NCBI GenBank assembly: GCA_020851635.1
Contig: JADZCJ010000069.1
Coordinates: forward strand, 1-64,000
Length of the DNA stretch: 64,000 bases
Direction: 5' to 3'
Source: Anaerolineae bacterium
Lineage (GTDB): Bacteria; Chloroflexota; Anaerolineae; UBA4142; SHND01
Shown one piece after another: positions 9,048 through 19,588 of this stretch. A program made the translations under genes and the position numbers. The number at the start of each line of letters is the position of its first letter. Position 1 is the first letter of the stretch. The notes under the pieces are model-generated. The model had not been told where the DNA came from and did not search any database. It worked only from the letters and a program-made list of their open reading frames with translations.

Positions 9048-12000
9048 TTACCTTACCACCTGCGCCACTTTGTCCGAAAGCGCATAGATTTGCACGCCAT
9101 TTTGGTCATAGATCAGTTCGAGCGTGCCCTGGTCCGCCATATCGCCAAATTTTTCCAGCCCCGCACCGCTATAGACGGCGCGTTCGAGCGGTCCCACATA
9201 GACCAGCGAGACGCCATATTTCCGCAAGAGTCTGAGCGCCTCATCTGTGTCGCCCGTCTCGTAAATCGTACGAATGTCACCGATGCGGTGATCAATAATT
9301 TCACCGGGAAGCAGAGAATACTGCTGTTTTGTATGCCAGTCCCAACCCGCAATCACAGGCAGCCCCGTGTTGATCGAAACGCGATTGCCCCAGCGATACA
9401 ACCCCGTATTCGCCTCGACGATCACGGGCGAGCCGATGATATTTTCGCGCAGCCATTGGATCGCGTCATAGTCCTGGACGAGATTTATCGTTGAATCTTT
9501 TTCTTGATATGTTGCGCGCGTCATGTAATCCAAACCGTTCAGACCGGGCGGCATACCGGACACAAAGCGGTCGTTCATTTTCGCCCAGCCCGCAAAGGCG
9601 GGATACAGCATCCCGGCAAAAATCAAAATTGCGGCAGCGCCCCACCATGCTGCCTTGACAGTTTGCATGGCGCCTGAATCGCCGCTCACTTTTTCCCCTG
9701 TCGCGTCGTCCACGCCCGGATCACGGAACCACAGGTAGTGAAACACGATTGCCAGTCCCGCCGCGCTCGCCACGGCAAAAAACACCCATGCCTGCAAATA
9801 GAATTTGAACACGGTGTTCATGCGTCCGATGTCGCCTTTGAGCGTCACCACTTCAACCATCAGAGTCAGCAGCAGCGCCGCGACAATTATCAGCGCAAGA
9901 AAGCGGTGGACCGGCGCCGTATCGCCCGTGATCAGAATCCACGCGGCGACAACGACGGGCGGGAGCATGACCGCAAATACATGCAGCCCAAAGAACAATA
10001 ACCCTAATTCCAGCACCACCAGCGCGGGCACAAGATAGAGCATCCAACCATCGAGCCATGCGCGCGCGTTCGGGTTCGCGGCAGCCGTCATTGTCCGCGC
10101 CGATTTGTTGGCGACGAGAATGATCAAATACGTGACGACGAGAAACAAAAAGATGCCGTGCACGACAAAATAGTCCGCGAGCAAAGTCCGCGCGTCCTTC
10201 CAAAGTTCGACGCTGGTGTATGCGGTCCCATAGTTGGCGATATAGGGCCAGTAGAACACGACGGACAATGCGATCAACGCAACCATGCGCCAGCCCAAGT
10301 CCCAACCGATGCCGCGCGGGTCCATTCGCAAACCGAACTTGACAAACCCAAGCGTCAACGCAAAGAGGAGGACAAGGACATAGATCGCCATGTCAAACGT
10401 GATTTTGAAACCGGCCGCATTGATGGGAATGACCGTGATGAGCACCTGAGCAAACGCAAGCACGATAAAGAGCAGATACCGTTGGATCAGCTCGCCCCAA
10501 TTCAGTCCACCCTCAGAGACGAGTTCCGGCTCATCCTTTTTCGACCAGATAGCGCGATCATTGACCGCTGCGTCGTTGAAGCCGCGGTTGTCTATAAAAT
10601 ATCCGATCACCATCGCACAACCGATCAGCGCAAGATACGTCGGATAGTCCCACGTATTGATCGCGCGCAGCGCGCCCAACACCATCGCCGCGATGCCCAA
10701 ATCGTACCATTTCAAGCCGGCGCGGATAAGAACCGTGTGCGCTGCCAGAGCCAAGCCAACCAGCGTGAACGGGAGCGACATCAAATGCGCGTGCAGGTCC
10801 GCATACACAAAGGTAAAGAACGGAATCTCGTTGATGGTATCGGGAATAATTCGCGTCGCGGTCCAATACCAGTTGCCAATCGGCACCGGAATTTCTTTGC
10901 CCCCAATCCACGCCGCCACGCCCGCGAGAAATGCTGACAAGCTCTCGGACGAGCCCGACTGCTGACCCAGGTCGGTCAGCCCTTTGAACAGCACACCCAC
11001 CTGCCCCAGGTTGCCGATGATCAAAACGAGAAACGCCGCCGCAATGCCCGCGACAACGGGTCGCAGCCACGCAAAATCGTGCCCTTGCATAGCCGATGGG
11101 TTCACAACCGTCAAGACCTCATCAGCCCTTTGCAGTCCCCCATCAATCGTCAATCTTTGTTCGTCGTTAGCGGCTCGTCGTTCGTCTATAACCGCGCGCG
11201 CCACCAGATTGTATGCGACGCCAAACGCGCCCGTCGCGGTCAAGCCAAAAAACATCGGGAGCAGCAGGTTGTATGCCACTTCGGGCACAATGCCGGTGAA
11301 CTTGACGAGCGCCGCGCTGATCAACTGACCGAAATAATAATAATTGATAAATCCACCCTCGAACCACGGATTGTATGCAGGGAAATAGGTAGACTTGATA
11401 ACCGCGTTCAGATAGGCAAAATCCATCGGCTTTTCGCCGCCGAACCAGGGATGCCACAAATCAGGGTTGGCATATCGAATCGCCAGGTCCAGGGCGAAAA
11501 AGGCAAGAAAAAGGACCTCGATCCCCAGCAGCAGTTTCCAGCGCCCGCGCAGATACGCCGTCATGTCGGCGCGCTTGCGCCAGACCACAATCAGCGCACC
11601 AACGCACAGCGCACCGAGCGACAGCCACATGGCAGGTCGCTCGAATGGCAGCACGCGGTAACTCGCCAGCGTCCAGGTCAACCATGCAAACGCGAGAATT
11701 CCCACCGCTTTAGCAAACGCATACCCGCGGTCGGCAAACTTGCGGAATGCAACAAAAGTGTATGGGAACGCCAGGACGCCAAACAGCCACAACGTCACGA
11801 GCCACGCAAGCACTGGCATAGCATTGACAAGGTCATTCGGGTTGAAAATCTCTGACCACGTGCCACCCGCATAATTCGCCGCCTGCAATTCCTCTGACAT
11901 CTTGAAGCCGTTCTTGGAGGCGGTATAGTCTATCGGTTTGAGCCGTTCGACCTCAGACAGGTCAACACTGTTCAAGAGTTCTGCAACATGTTCCGACGAA

Positions 12001-14036
12001 TAGGAAGCGCTCTTTTTGAAAATCAGGACCTTGGGATGATCATAGACCGTGAACGCCTCGTCCGCGCTGTCATCGTTAATCACAATGCCAAACAACTGAG
12101 GATAAGACGTAAACTCCTGGACCAGGTCGAATCCGAGCTGGCCGCTAAATAGCCATTCGTAATATTTTGTTGTCAGCGGATACCGCAGGGGAAGACGGGG
12201 GATAGACCCGTACAAACGATTGCTGGACAATACCAAATAATCCGCCTCGTCCAGCCACCGCTGCAATTTCTCGCGCTTGATTTCTTCATCTTCGTTATAG
12301 TTTTGAATCGAGCCATCGTCGCTGCTTGACAGCCCGCGAAACATACCCCCAAACGGGTCCAGCCCCTCGACGCGCAACGGCAGTCCGTCATCCCAATGTT
12401 CGTTTGCGATCACTGACCCCGCAGGAATATTTCGGACCATCCAGATCGAAGCGGCAATGCGCGAGACAGGGCGCGTATAGATGGAGGTAAATGCGGCTGC
12501 CCAAAAGAGCGTGTATCCGACCAGCACGGCGACGCACACAGCGAACGCGACCCGCGCAACCGTCTTCCAAGGGACGACAAGTGTTTCGATCCGGTCCCAA
12601 ACCCAGAACACAAAGAACGCGGCATAGATGGCAAAGAACGGATACAGAGGTAAATAGTAGCGCAGCACCAACACAAATTGCTGTGCCTGGTACAAAAAGA
12701 AACCGCCAATCCACAACACTATCAGCAAATGATTCCATTTGCGATGTCGCAAAATCTCGTACACACCTACGAGATAGCCCGCCGCTGCTGCCAGCGCGAA
12801 TGGGATGCCGAGACCGTAATTGAAAATGTTGTAGAGGGGAAAGAGATAAGCCGCGCGGTCCGTCCACTGGTGGCTGGGTGGGGCATCCAACTTGCCGCTG
12901 ATGAGGTCGCTAATATAGCGAATGTCGTCCAACCATTTGGGATTGATGCCAAAGAAACCCACGAATGCGTACGGCTGCCCGATACGAAAGACCAGGAGCG
13001 CCGACACGGCACAGATCACCAGACCTGCAAAAATATAGAGGGCACCGTTCCAAAAACTCGTCGCATCGGCGGCAATGTTCTCTCCCTGCGCCGCGCGCAG
13101 TTTTGTTTCGATTTCGATAATGATAGGACCGATATTGATAGTGCGCACATTCGACGGCGCATGTGTCTCCGCCGTGTCCCCCCTCGCCGAATCCCCCACC
13201 ACTGCGCCCGCATCCATCGCGTATGTCCTGGGCGCGGTCTCGTTTCCCGCCAGCCCGACCCGCTTCACCGAACCGAGAGTCCCTGCCAGCCGTACCAGCC
13301 CCGCCATCACAATAACAGCGGTAAACATCAAAAAGTTGATGCGGGACGCGACCGCCAGCCCGAGAAACGCGCCCGCGAGCGCATACGCCCACCAACCGCG
13401 CTTGCCCTCCATGATATCGAGCGTAAACCAGAACGCCAGCGCAATCGGGACATTTCCGAACGCGTCAACCGTGAAAAAGTGCGACTGTTGAATCGGCAAG
13501 ACCGCGAGCGCATACAACAACGTCGCAAACAAACCCACCCGCACATCAAACAAACGCCGACCGATGGCAAACACCATCGCGCAGGTGATCAGGTCAAAGA
13601 GCGCCGAGACCACGCGCCCGACCATATAGATCTCGCCATAATCCGCCTGCCCCAATGCCTGGGCAATCGCCCTCACGATAAAAATCGGCGCGGTCCCGTA
13701 AACAAACGAGCCAAAATTATTGTTGTACGGGTTCATCGGCGATTCGGCGGTGTCAAAATACTGACCAATCGAATTAGGCAGGCGAATTGCCGCCGAGACC
13801 ATTGTCAAAAACCGTTCGTCCGGATGCAGGTGCTGGTCCTGGTCCCAGTCCACCCCAGTGAACCGAAAAACTGCCGCGATAATCAATATTCCGGCGAGAA
13901 AAAAGGGCCAATACTGCTCAAAAAAACCTCTATTTTGAGGGCTCGCAGACGCAGCGGCAGAATCCTCGGTCCCCAAAGGCGGCGGGACCAAACTTGGCGC
14001 GGACGAATTGACTAAAAGACGGTTCTCTTGTTGCAT
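9048..14036 (-). CDS. giant GT39-like plus DUF2298 fusion membrane protein
   Basis: A 1662-residue protein built from two complete membrane modules. ATG 14036 (MQQENRLL) replaces a TTG nine bases earlier. Residues about 40-720 form a GT-C/ArnT-like module with HLHPDERF (Asp73-Glu74 on the first external loop), an inserted polar loop of about 80 residues near position 260-340, and a soluble tail with YGSIPRLPLRYP and FTVYDHPK. Residues about 750-1662 form a full DUF2298 module: DRGYAFAK, EKPMDFAYLNA, NYYYFGQ (Tyr899-901), YWTATRIIPDT, FVYADLHAHLMSLP, INTWDYPTYLALIG and GRMNTVFKFYLQAW. The first half is paralogous to the stand-alone protein at 26287-28137, and the second to 6491-8989. Joining the two suggests that the products act in one complex. 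Confidence 0.88.
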   Translation of the reverse strand: MQQENRLLVNSSAPSLVPPPLGTEDSAAASASPQNRGFFEQYWPFFLAGILIIAAVFRFTGVDWDQDQHLHPDERFLTMVSAAIRLPNSIGQYFDTAESPMNPYNNNFGSFVYGTAPIFIVRAIAQALGQADYGEIYMVGRVVSALFDLITCAMVFAIGRRLFDVRVGLFATLLYALAVLPIQQSHFFTVDAFGNVPIALAFWFTLDIMEGKRGWWAYALAGAFLGLAVASRINFLMFTAVIVMAGLVRLAGTLGSVKRVGLAGNETAPRTYAMDAGAVVGDSARGDTAETHAPSNVRTINIGPIIIEIETKLRAAQGENIAADATSFWNGALYIFAGLVICAVSALLVFRIGQPYAFVGFFGINPKWLDDIRYISDLISGKLDAPPSHQWTDRAAYLFPLYNIFNYGLGIPFALAAAAGYLVGVYEILRHRKWNHLLIVLWIGGFFLYQAQQFVLVLRYYLPLYPFFAIYAAFFVFWVWDRIETLVVPWKTVARVAFAVCVAVLVGYTLFWAAAFTSIYTRPVSRIAASIWMVRNIPAGSVIANEHWDDGLPLRVEGLDPFGGMFRGLSSSDDGSIQNYNEDEEIKREKLQRWLDEADYLVLSSNRLYGSIPRLPLRYPLTTKYYEWLFSGQLGFDLVQEFTSYPQLFGIVINDDSADEAFTVYDHPKVLIFKKSASYSSEHVAELLNSVDLSEVERLKPIDYTASKNGFKMSEELQAANYAGGTWSEIFNPNDLVNAMPVLAWLVTLWLFGVLAFPYTFVAFRKFADRGYAFAKAVGILAFAWLTWTLASYRVLPFERPAMWLSLGALCVGALIVVWRKRADMTAYLRGRWKLLLGIEVLFLAFFALDLAIRYANPDLWHPWFGGEKPMDFAYLNAVIKSTYFPAYNPWFEGGFINYYYFGQLISAALVKFTGIVPEVAYNLLLPMFFGLTATGAFGVAYNLVARAVIDERRAANDEQRLTIDGGLQRADEVLTVVNPSAMQGHDFAWLRPVVAGIAAAFLVLIIGNLGQVGVLFKGLTDLGQQSGSSESLSAFLAGVAAWIGGKEIPVPIGNWYWTATRIIPDTINEIPFFTFVYADLHAHLMSLPFTLVGLALAAHTVLIRAGLKWYDLGIAAMVLGALRAINTWDYPTYLALIGCAMVIGYFIDNRGFNDAAVNDRAIWSKKDEPELVSEGGLNWGELIQRYLLFIVLAFAQVLITVIPINAAGFKITFDMAIYVLVLLFALTLGFVKFGLRMDPRGIGWDLGWRMVALIALSVVFYWPYIANYGTAYTSVELWKDARTLLADYFVVHGIFLFLVVTYLIILVANKSARTMTAAANPNARAWLDGWMLYLVPALVVLELGLLFFGLHVFAVMLPPVVVAAWILITGDTAPVHRFLALIIVAALLLTLMVEVVTLKGDIGRMNTVFKFYLQAWVFFAVASAAGLAIVFHYLWFRDPGVDDATGEKVSGDSGAMQTVKAAWWGAAAILIFAGMLYPAFAGWAKMNDRFVSGMPPGLNGLDYMTRATYQEKDSTINLVQDYDAIQWLRENIIGSPVIVEANTGLYRWGNRVSINTGLPVIAGWDWHTKQQYSLLPGEIIDHRIGDIRTIYETGDTDEALRLLRKYGVSLVYVGPLERAVYSGAGLEKFGDMADQGTLELIYDQNGVQIYALSDKVAQVVR

Positions 14037-14117
14037 CAAACCCAAGCTCCCTATCGCGGGCAGGCGAAACGTGTCTATTCTACTTGAAACTTGCTCAATC
14101 CAGAATCACGCAGGTTC

Positions 14118-16607
14118 TCAGCGCAGCTGCAGCTCACGGACGTGCACTTTGGCTTGACCCGGCGAGTCCAGATGTTCAATTTCGACGCGGACGCTCTGCA
14201 CCAACGCGGGCGGATCGGGAAACTGCATCGTGATTTCGGGAATGTCCTCGTCACGCAGGTCTTGTTCCACATAAGCTCTGGGCGCTGCCGAATCAGGGGG
14301 ATAGAGCGTAACGGTGATGTTGGAGCGCATCCGACCAAATGACGCATACATGCTCGAAATGGGGCGAGGCGTGGGGTAGATGATTTCGATCAAGAGCGGG
14401 TTGGCTTCACGCCCGCGCGCCAATGTGTACTTGTCTCCGTCAAACATATCTTGCACTCGGCCACCATCAAACTGTGAGTGAACGACCTTGACGGTTTCAC
14501 CGTTGAGCAGCGCATCATCGGTCACGGGTCGGGCGCGCTCCTCTTTTTCAATACGGAAAATCTCGTCAACGTTGTCCACATATTCTAGTCGCACCAACTG
14601 AAATCCATCCGTGCCGTCGGGATATTTGATGCGCTGGATCTTGACGGGACGTTTGAATTTTCCGCTCTCGCGCGCCTCCCGCAGCTCGGACGGAGTCAAG
14701 ACAAAAATCATGTTGCGCGAGAGCGCCAGTTTGTTTTCAATCCACGCATCTATCGTGCGCGTCTGAATCAGCCCGTCGTCGGGCATGAGCAGATTGACAA
14801 ACTCTTCGGTGCCGTTGGACCAGCTGGAAGTGAGGACAATCGGACTGCGCGGAGATGCCGCGCGCACTTGATGGAGGACCTGGAACAACTGCCTGGCGCC
14901 CCACTGCATCCCGTACAAATCATACGGTCGAAACCACGTCGGTCCGTTTATCAGCGCGTCACGCATCACCCACAAACTGCCGGCGGTCAGGACCACAAAC
15001 AGCCCAGCACCCACCAGCTGCGGATTCAGCCGCGCTGCAAAGCGATTCAAGAGCCACTCCATCCCCACCATCGCCAGCAAGATCGCCGGGATGACAAAAA
15101 TCAAAAGCCGCAAAATCAAAATGTCCGCCAGCGCCGCTGCAAAGGGCGCACTGACCAACGCAATCAACAGCACACGGTATTTCGATTCGCGGAATTTGGC
15201 AAAACAAATGCCGACTCCCGTCAGCATCAGCGGCAGCACAAAGAGCGGCAAGTGTCCGTAATCCAACATGCGATGGCGCGTCAAATCAATCGAGTTTGGA
15301 AAAAACCAAAACAACGGCGAAATTCCCTGCACGTACCGAGCGACAAAGCGCGACATTTTTTCGCCGAGCGGCAGGTCTTTGACCACGTACGAGTCCACCG
15401 AACGGAGGTGATACCATGACTCGTCGGGATGGTCGAGCGTGAAACGCAGATATGGCGCCAGCAGCAGCACAATCAAGGGCAGCGCAAACAACCACACACG
15501 ATAATGCGCGAGATGATAGCGCACATCCGAAAGGGCAAGCAAAACGGCTGTCAGCGCGAGAATCAACTGGGCGGCGGGGTACGAATAAAAGACGGCGGCA
15601 GCAGAGAGGACAGCTAAAAAGAGATAGCGCGGCGAACGGTAGCGGTACAACAGATAACAAAATATAAAGATCGCATAGAAAGCGGTTGCCGTGACCGTGT
15701 CAAACACAGTGCGCGAGTGAAAAAACCAGGTCGGCGTGAGCGCCAGAACCAGGACCGCCGCCCACCAGTAGCGCGCGCCAAAGAACATTTTCAACGTCAG
15801 CGCCACAGCCATCACACCAAATACGGTAAATATGGCAGCAGTCCCCCGCGCGACCTCGATGGAAACACCAAAAACTGGGATTGTGAGCGCCTGTAAATAG
15901 ACGGAAATCAGCGGATTGACGACAAAAAAGAAATCGAAATAGAGCGGGAACCAACCCAGCTTGGGATCATTGAATCCGTTTCGAACCAGGTCACGCGCGA
16001 GTCGCACAACGACCGCTTCATCTCCAAGAAAACTGATAGGGAAATCGCCAATGCGATACAGTCGTGTGAACGCATACACACCCAGCGACAAGAGGAACAT
16101 GACCAGCGCGAATGTGCCAACATTCGCCCAGGAGCGAAGAATTGCGCGTGTTTCCAGCTGCGGCGCAGTTTGCGCGTCTCCTTGCTTGAACCACTCGGGC
16201 GGCAGGACGACGGAAAATCGCACCGCATCGTATTTCCCAAAGTCGCGCGCGCTCGCGGAAAAGCGATGTGCTTTGCGGGTCAGCGCCAGGCGCGAGCTGC
16301 TCCACATTGTCTGTGCGGCGATTGTGGTTGCGGCAAGCGCGGGAGCCGCTGTCTCGGGCTGTACCGGCTCGAGCGGTTCAGGCGTCGAAACAGGCGCAGC
16401 ATCCGAGTCTGTTTTTGGGTTTTGCCCAAACGACCCGCGCCGCGCTCTGGCACCCATCACCAACACGCCCAAACCCAGCCCACCCAAAAACGCGACCAGC
16501 AGCGCCGCCAAACCATCGGCTTCGGGAAAAACCAAGCGGCTGACGATCCATCCGATCATCAGCCCCAATAGCAGGAACGCCAAGGCATAGAGCACTCGCA
16601 GATTCAT
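14118..16607 (-). CDS. GT39-like membrane glycosyltransferase with a C-terminal discoidin-like domain
   Basis: 829 residues from ATG 16607. Two N-terminal membrane helices are followed by a polar stretch of about 100 residues, then the GT-C core. It has SFLGDEAVVVRLARDL (Asp196-Glu197) on the first external loop, typical of PMT_2/GT39 enzymes that use polyprenyl-phosphate sugars. After the last helix (about residue 560) there is a soluble region; its final 140 residues (FDGGRVQDMFDGDKYTLARG... to the end) resemble an F5/8-type discoidin fold, a sugar-binding beta-sandwich. That match is by pattern and is less certain than the core. The gene ends 81 bases before the next operon gene and starts 31 bases after the previous one. 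Confidence 0.82.
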   Translation of the reverse strand: MNLRVLYALAFLLLGLMIGWIVSRLVFPEADGLAALLVAFLGGLGLGVLVMGARARRGSFGQNPKTDSDAAPVSTPEPLEPVQPETAAPALAATTIAAQTMWSSSRLALTRKAHRFSASARDFGKYDAVRFSVVLPPEWFKQGDAQTAPQLETRAILRSWANVGTFALVMFLLSLGVYAFTRLYRIGDFPISFLGDEAVVVRLARDLVRNGFNDPKLGWFPLYFDFFFVVNPLISVYLQALTIPVFGVSIEVARGTAAIFTVFGVMAVALTLKMFFGARYWWAAVLVLALTPTWFFHSRTVFDTVTATAFYAIFIFCYLLYRYRSPRYLFLAVLSAAAVFYSYPAAQLILALTAVLLALSDVRYHLAHYRVWLFALPLIVLLLAPYLRFTLDHPDESWYHLRSVDSYVVKDLPLGEKMSRFVARYVQGISPLFWFFPNSIDLTRHRMLDYGHLPLFVLPLMLTGVGICFAKFRESKYRVLLIALVSAPFAAALADILILRLLIFVIPAILLAMVGMEWLLNRFAARLNPQLVGAGLFVVLTAGSLWVMRDALINGPTWFRPYDLYGMQWGARQLFQVLHQVRAASPRSPIVLTSSWSNGTEEFVNLLMPDDGLIQTRTIDAWIENKLALSRNMIFVLTPSELREARESGKFKRPVKIQRIKYPDGTDGFQLVRLEYVDNVDEIFRIEKEERARPVTDDALLNGETVKVVHSQFDGGRVQDMFDGDKYTLARGREANPLLIEIIYPTPRPISSMYASFGRMRSNITVTLYPPDSAAPRAYVEQDLRDEDIPEITMQFPDPPALVQSVRVEIEHLDSPGQAKVHVRELQLR

Positions 16608-16638
16608 TTCTCTCGCTCAAAGAACTTGGATTATAACA

Positions 16639-18663
16639 TTACTGCTGCGGCTGGTCGCGCGCAGGCACGTAAAACGCCAGATAATCCCTACCCGCGGTCC
16701 GCGATGGCACCTTTTGCAGCGTGCCCTCGGGATACAGCTCGCTCAGCAAAAGGGCGTCCTCCAACTCGCTATTCTTGAGCACATACAACTTGGGGGCGGG
16801 ATCGTCCAGCTGGGCGCTCACACCTTTTCTGCCTTGAATGACATGCGCGTCAAAATCAAACAGCCCTAAATGAATCCCGACGGCGCGATGGTCCACCCAG
16901 TGCGGAGTAGACATGATATAAATGTGCTCCCAATCATTCTCTGCGAACGCAAACTCGCGGAGCGTTTCCGCAATCTCTGTGGCATTCCACGCAGTTTTGC
17001 GGTACTGTGCATCATAGACCGAAAAATAGAGTTGGAAATTTGTTACCACCACCAGCAATAGCGCTCCGCCCAAAATAACATCGGCGAGCGTGCGCGCGCC
17101 CAGGTTCACCAGCTGCCGCCGCATCAAAACCAATGGCAGTGCGGCAAAAATCATCACAAATGGCGCAACTCCCCCCGCGCGCACGACACTAGGGTTCTCG
17201 ATCGGAAAAGCCAGCGCCAGAGTGGACGGCAAGAGCAGAATGAAAAGTGCGCTAAATAACCACGCAAACTGCAGCTCGCGGCGCCGCAGCAAGCGATAAA
17301 CGCCCAGAGCAACACCTATCAAAAAACAGGCGCCGATAAAATAATCCACGACCGGGAGATTGGGGATCGCATTCACCCACACCACATCTCCGCGCACATT
17401 AAACATGCCGAGCGCGCGCCAGTTGTTGTCCAGAAAAATCAGGAGCGGATTGCCCACAACCGGCTCTTCCAACGAAGTGAGCCGCGTCGCCATCCGATAA
17501 CTAAACATGCCCGGATTTTGGACGAGGTAGCGCAGCAGCGGCACAAAGACCAAGAGCGCCGCCGTATACATCAATACCACGTTCGCCGCAAATCGCCGGA
17601 ATTCACTCGCGGTGACCATATGCCACACCAGCCACAACACGCACCAGACAAATACCATCAAGACCATGACACGAAATGGGCTGTAACCATTCAGCCCGAT
17701 GCCCATCATCAAGCCCGCCAGCAAAAAATCGTTGCGCGACTGATGCCGCAGCGCCCGCACGAGAAAAAAGCAGGTCCACGCGACAAACAGCGGCGCCAGC
17801 GGATATCGCAGCCCCACACGCGCAATAGCCACCGGGAAAATGCTCACAGCGAAAAAAAAAGCGGCGACCAGCCCCACCTGTTCGTCAAACAATTCGCGCG
17901 CCAACAAAAATACCGCGGGAATCGTCAGAATCCCCGCGATTGCCCCCACCACCTTGAGCGCCAGCATGTCGAGCGGCGCAATGCCCAAAGCCACAACCAG
18001 AGCGTTCAAGTAAAATTGCAGGGGTTCGCGCCCGGTATTGCGCTCGAAAAAAATCGGATGCATCCCATTCAGGATATCGCGCGTGTCGAGAATTTTCTCT
18101 GCATGGTCGCTGGTCATTTCCGCGGGAGTCGCGTCCAGACGATTGAAATAAAAGAACCCACCAAGCAACAGGACGCCCAAAAGCGCCGCCATGACCCAGC
18201 GCGATTGGCGCTTCAGAATCCAGCGCAGATTGCGCCAAGCTGCCCGCGGTGGTGCCACCTCCCAGAATGCAAACAGAAACAGCGCGAGCGCCATCAACCA
18301 TGTCGCGGTCCCGGTCAAGGTAAAGGTGTTGTCGCGCAGTTCGAGGAAGGCGATAAGGGCAAACAGCAAGGCAGGCAAGACAAACAGCTTGCGTCCGGGG
18401 TTCGCAACGCGGGGAGCAGCGACTGGGGGCTTGGTGTCGCGGGTCAGCAGCGCATCCGTATCCCCATCCCGTGCCCACGCCGCGGCAACAAGGGCAAACG
18501 CGATGGCATAGAGAATGACGACACCGACACCGCCGGGTGTTTGATCCTGGCTCTGCTGCGCCGCCACCGCGAGCGCCAAGCCGGCTGAAAACAAGAGGAC
18601 ATTGACCCAGGCGCGGCGATTCGTCTCGGCGAATCGAACGCGAATGCTAACCGAGTTTCGCAT
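16639..18663 (-). CDS. GT39-family membrane glycosyltransferase
   Basis: 674 residues, about 12 membrane helices, ATG 18663. Around residues 180-195 it has EMTSDHAEKILDTRDILNG, a form of the external acidic loop seen in dolichyl/undecaprenyl-phosphate-mannose-type GT39 proteins. IFFERNTGREPLQFYLNA follows, matching the loop-1 to helix-2 signature of that family. A short soluble C-terminal part ends in a plain tail. The start overlaps the upstream methyltransferase gene by 17 bases, so the two are translationally linked. It probably transfers a sugar from a lipid carrier to a protein or glycolipid outside the membrane; donor and acceptor are unknown. Confidence 0.83.
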   Translation of the reverse strand: MRNSVSIRVRFAETNRRAWVNVLLFSAGLALAVAAQQSQDQTPGGVGVVILYAIAFALVAAAWARDGDTDALLTRDTKPPVAAPRVANPGRKLFVLPALLFALIAFLELRDNTFTLTGTATWLMALALFLFAFWEVAPPRAAWRNLRWILKRQSRWVMAALLGVLLLGGFFYFNRLDATPAEMTSDHAEKILDTRDILNGMHPIFFERNTGREPLQFYLNALVVALGIAPLDMLALKVVGAIAGILTIPAVFLLARELFDEQVGLVAAFFFAVSIFPVAIARVGLRYPLAPLFVAWTCFFLVRALRHQSRNDFLLAGLMMGIGLNGYSPFRVMVLMVFVWCVLWLVWHMVTASEFRRFAANVVLMYTAALLVFVPLLRYLVQNPGMFSYRMATRLTSLEEPVVGNPLLIFLDNNWRALGMFNVRGDVVWVNAIPNLPVVDYFIGACFLIGVALGVYRLLRRRELQFAWLFSALFILLLPSTLALAFPIENPSVVRAGGVAPFVMIFAALPLVLMRRQLVNLGARTLADVILGGALLLVVVTNFQLYFSVYDAQYRKTAWNATEIAETLREFAFAENDWEHIYIMSTPHWVDHRAVGIHLGLFDFDAHVIQGRKGVSAQLDDPAPKLYVLKNSELEDALLLSELYPEGTLQKVPSRTAGRDYLAFYVPARDQPQQ

Positions 18664-19588
18664 TGCCGGTCTTGACGAGGGGCTTGCGCGCTTTGACGAG
18701 GACGTTCACAAACGTGGTCTTGTTTTCCACGGCGGGAGTTTCATTCGGGCGGTCAAACCACTGGAGCACAGAAACGCCCATGTTGATCGGGTTCAAACGA
18801 CTGCCTTTGTTCTTTTCCCCACTAAAACGGTCGGCGCTTGCGCGCAGATTCGCGGGCAGCAGGTTCTTTTCCAACAGGGGCTTGCCAATGCCATACACCA
18901 AAAAATGAATAAAGGGAAACGAAAAATGGGTTTGTTCCTCGACCATTTCCAATTCAAACCCGGCGTCAAGAAATTTCCGAATCAGCTCGGCGGGTTCGTA
19001 CAATCGCTCGTGATTCGACCAGATGCCCACAAGCGGTCCCGAGCGAAACGGTTCGCCGCCAAGCCGCGTCCAAGTGCCGTTGATCGGGTCCCACCAGAAC
19101 GGATATCGCGCGTGCGGCACCGAAAGCGCAAGCACTCCTCTCGGTCTCAGCACCCGGTACAACTCGCGCAGCCCCAACACGTCGTCGCTCAAATGCTCCA
19201 GCACTTCGCTCATCAATACCTTGTCAAACGACTCGTCCGCGAACGGCAGTTGGAAAATGTTGCCGTTCAATAATGCAGCCGGCACCTTTTCGCTCTGTGC
19301 CCAATGCAGCCGCTCGATATCGCCGTCCAACCCCACCAGACGCAGTTTCTTGAGCTTGCCCATCGCCATGAGGTAAAATCCCATGCCACAACCGCAGTCA
19401 AACACGCGCTCGCCGTCTTCAAGTTCCAGATAGTCCATCAAAATCCGCGCGCGGCGACGATACGCCATGTCCGCTTCATTTTTCAAAATCACATCGAGCG
19501 CTGCCTGTTCGGATGCGCCGAGCGATTTCCACTGCCGCCCGTCACCGCGATATCGCGTGATCGGAAATTTGCCAACGAGAGACGCCAT
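18647..19588 (-). CDS. class I SAM-dependent methyltransferase
   Basis: 313 residues from ATG 19588. The SAM-binding motif I is VFDCGCGMGFYLMAMG (about residues 60-75). Motif II is LVGLDGD, and motif post-II/III is DESFDKVLMSEVLEHLSDDVLGLRELYRVLRPRGVLALSVPH, the arrangement of Methyltransf_11/UbiE-like enzymes. A C-terminal helical region of about 80 residues follows. It starts exactly at the base after the GT4 gene ends and overlaps the next gene by 17 bases. In this context it most likely methylates a sugar or lipid intermediate of the glycan, which is inference from position. Confidence 0.85.
   Translation of the reverse strand: MASLVGKFPITRYRGDGRQWKSLGASEQAALDVILKNEADMAYRRRARILMDYLELEDGERVFDCGCGMGFYLMAMGKLKKLRLVGLDGDIERLHWAQSEKVPAALLNGNIFQLPFADESFDKVLMSEVLEHLSDDVLGLRELYRVLRPRGVLALSVPHARYPFWWDPINGTWTRLGGEPFRSGPLVGIWSNHERLYEPAELIRKFLDAGFELEMVEEQTHFSFPFIHFLVYGIGKPLLEKNLLPANLRASADRFSGEKNKGSRLNPINMGVSVLQWFDRPNETPAVENKTTFVNVLVKARKPLVKTGNAKLG

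Noticed and set aside
12678-14015. 445-residue plus-strand open frame
   Set aside because: Antisense to the 1662-residue membrane protein and has a chance-like Arg/Gln/His-rich composition.
17518-18588. 356-residue plus-strand open frame
   Set aside because: Antisense to the GT39 gene, very rich in Gln, Arg and His; typical shadow of a GC-rich membrane-protein gene.
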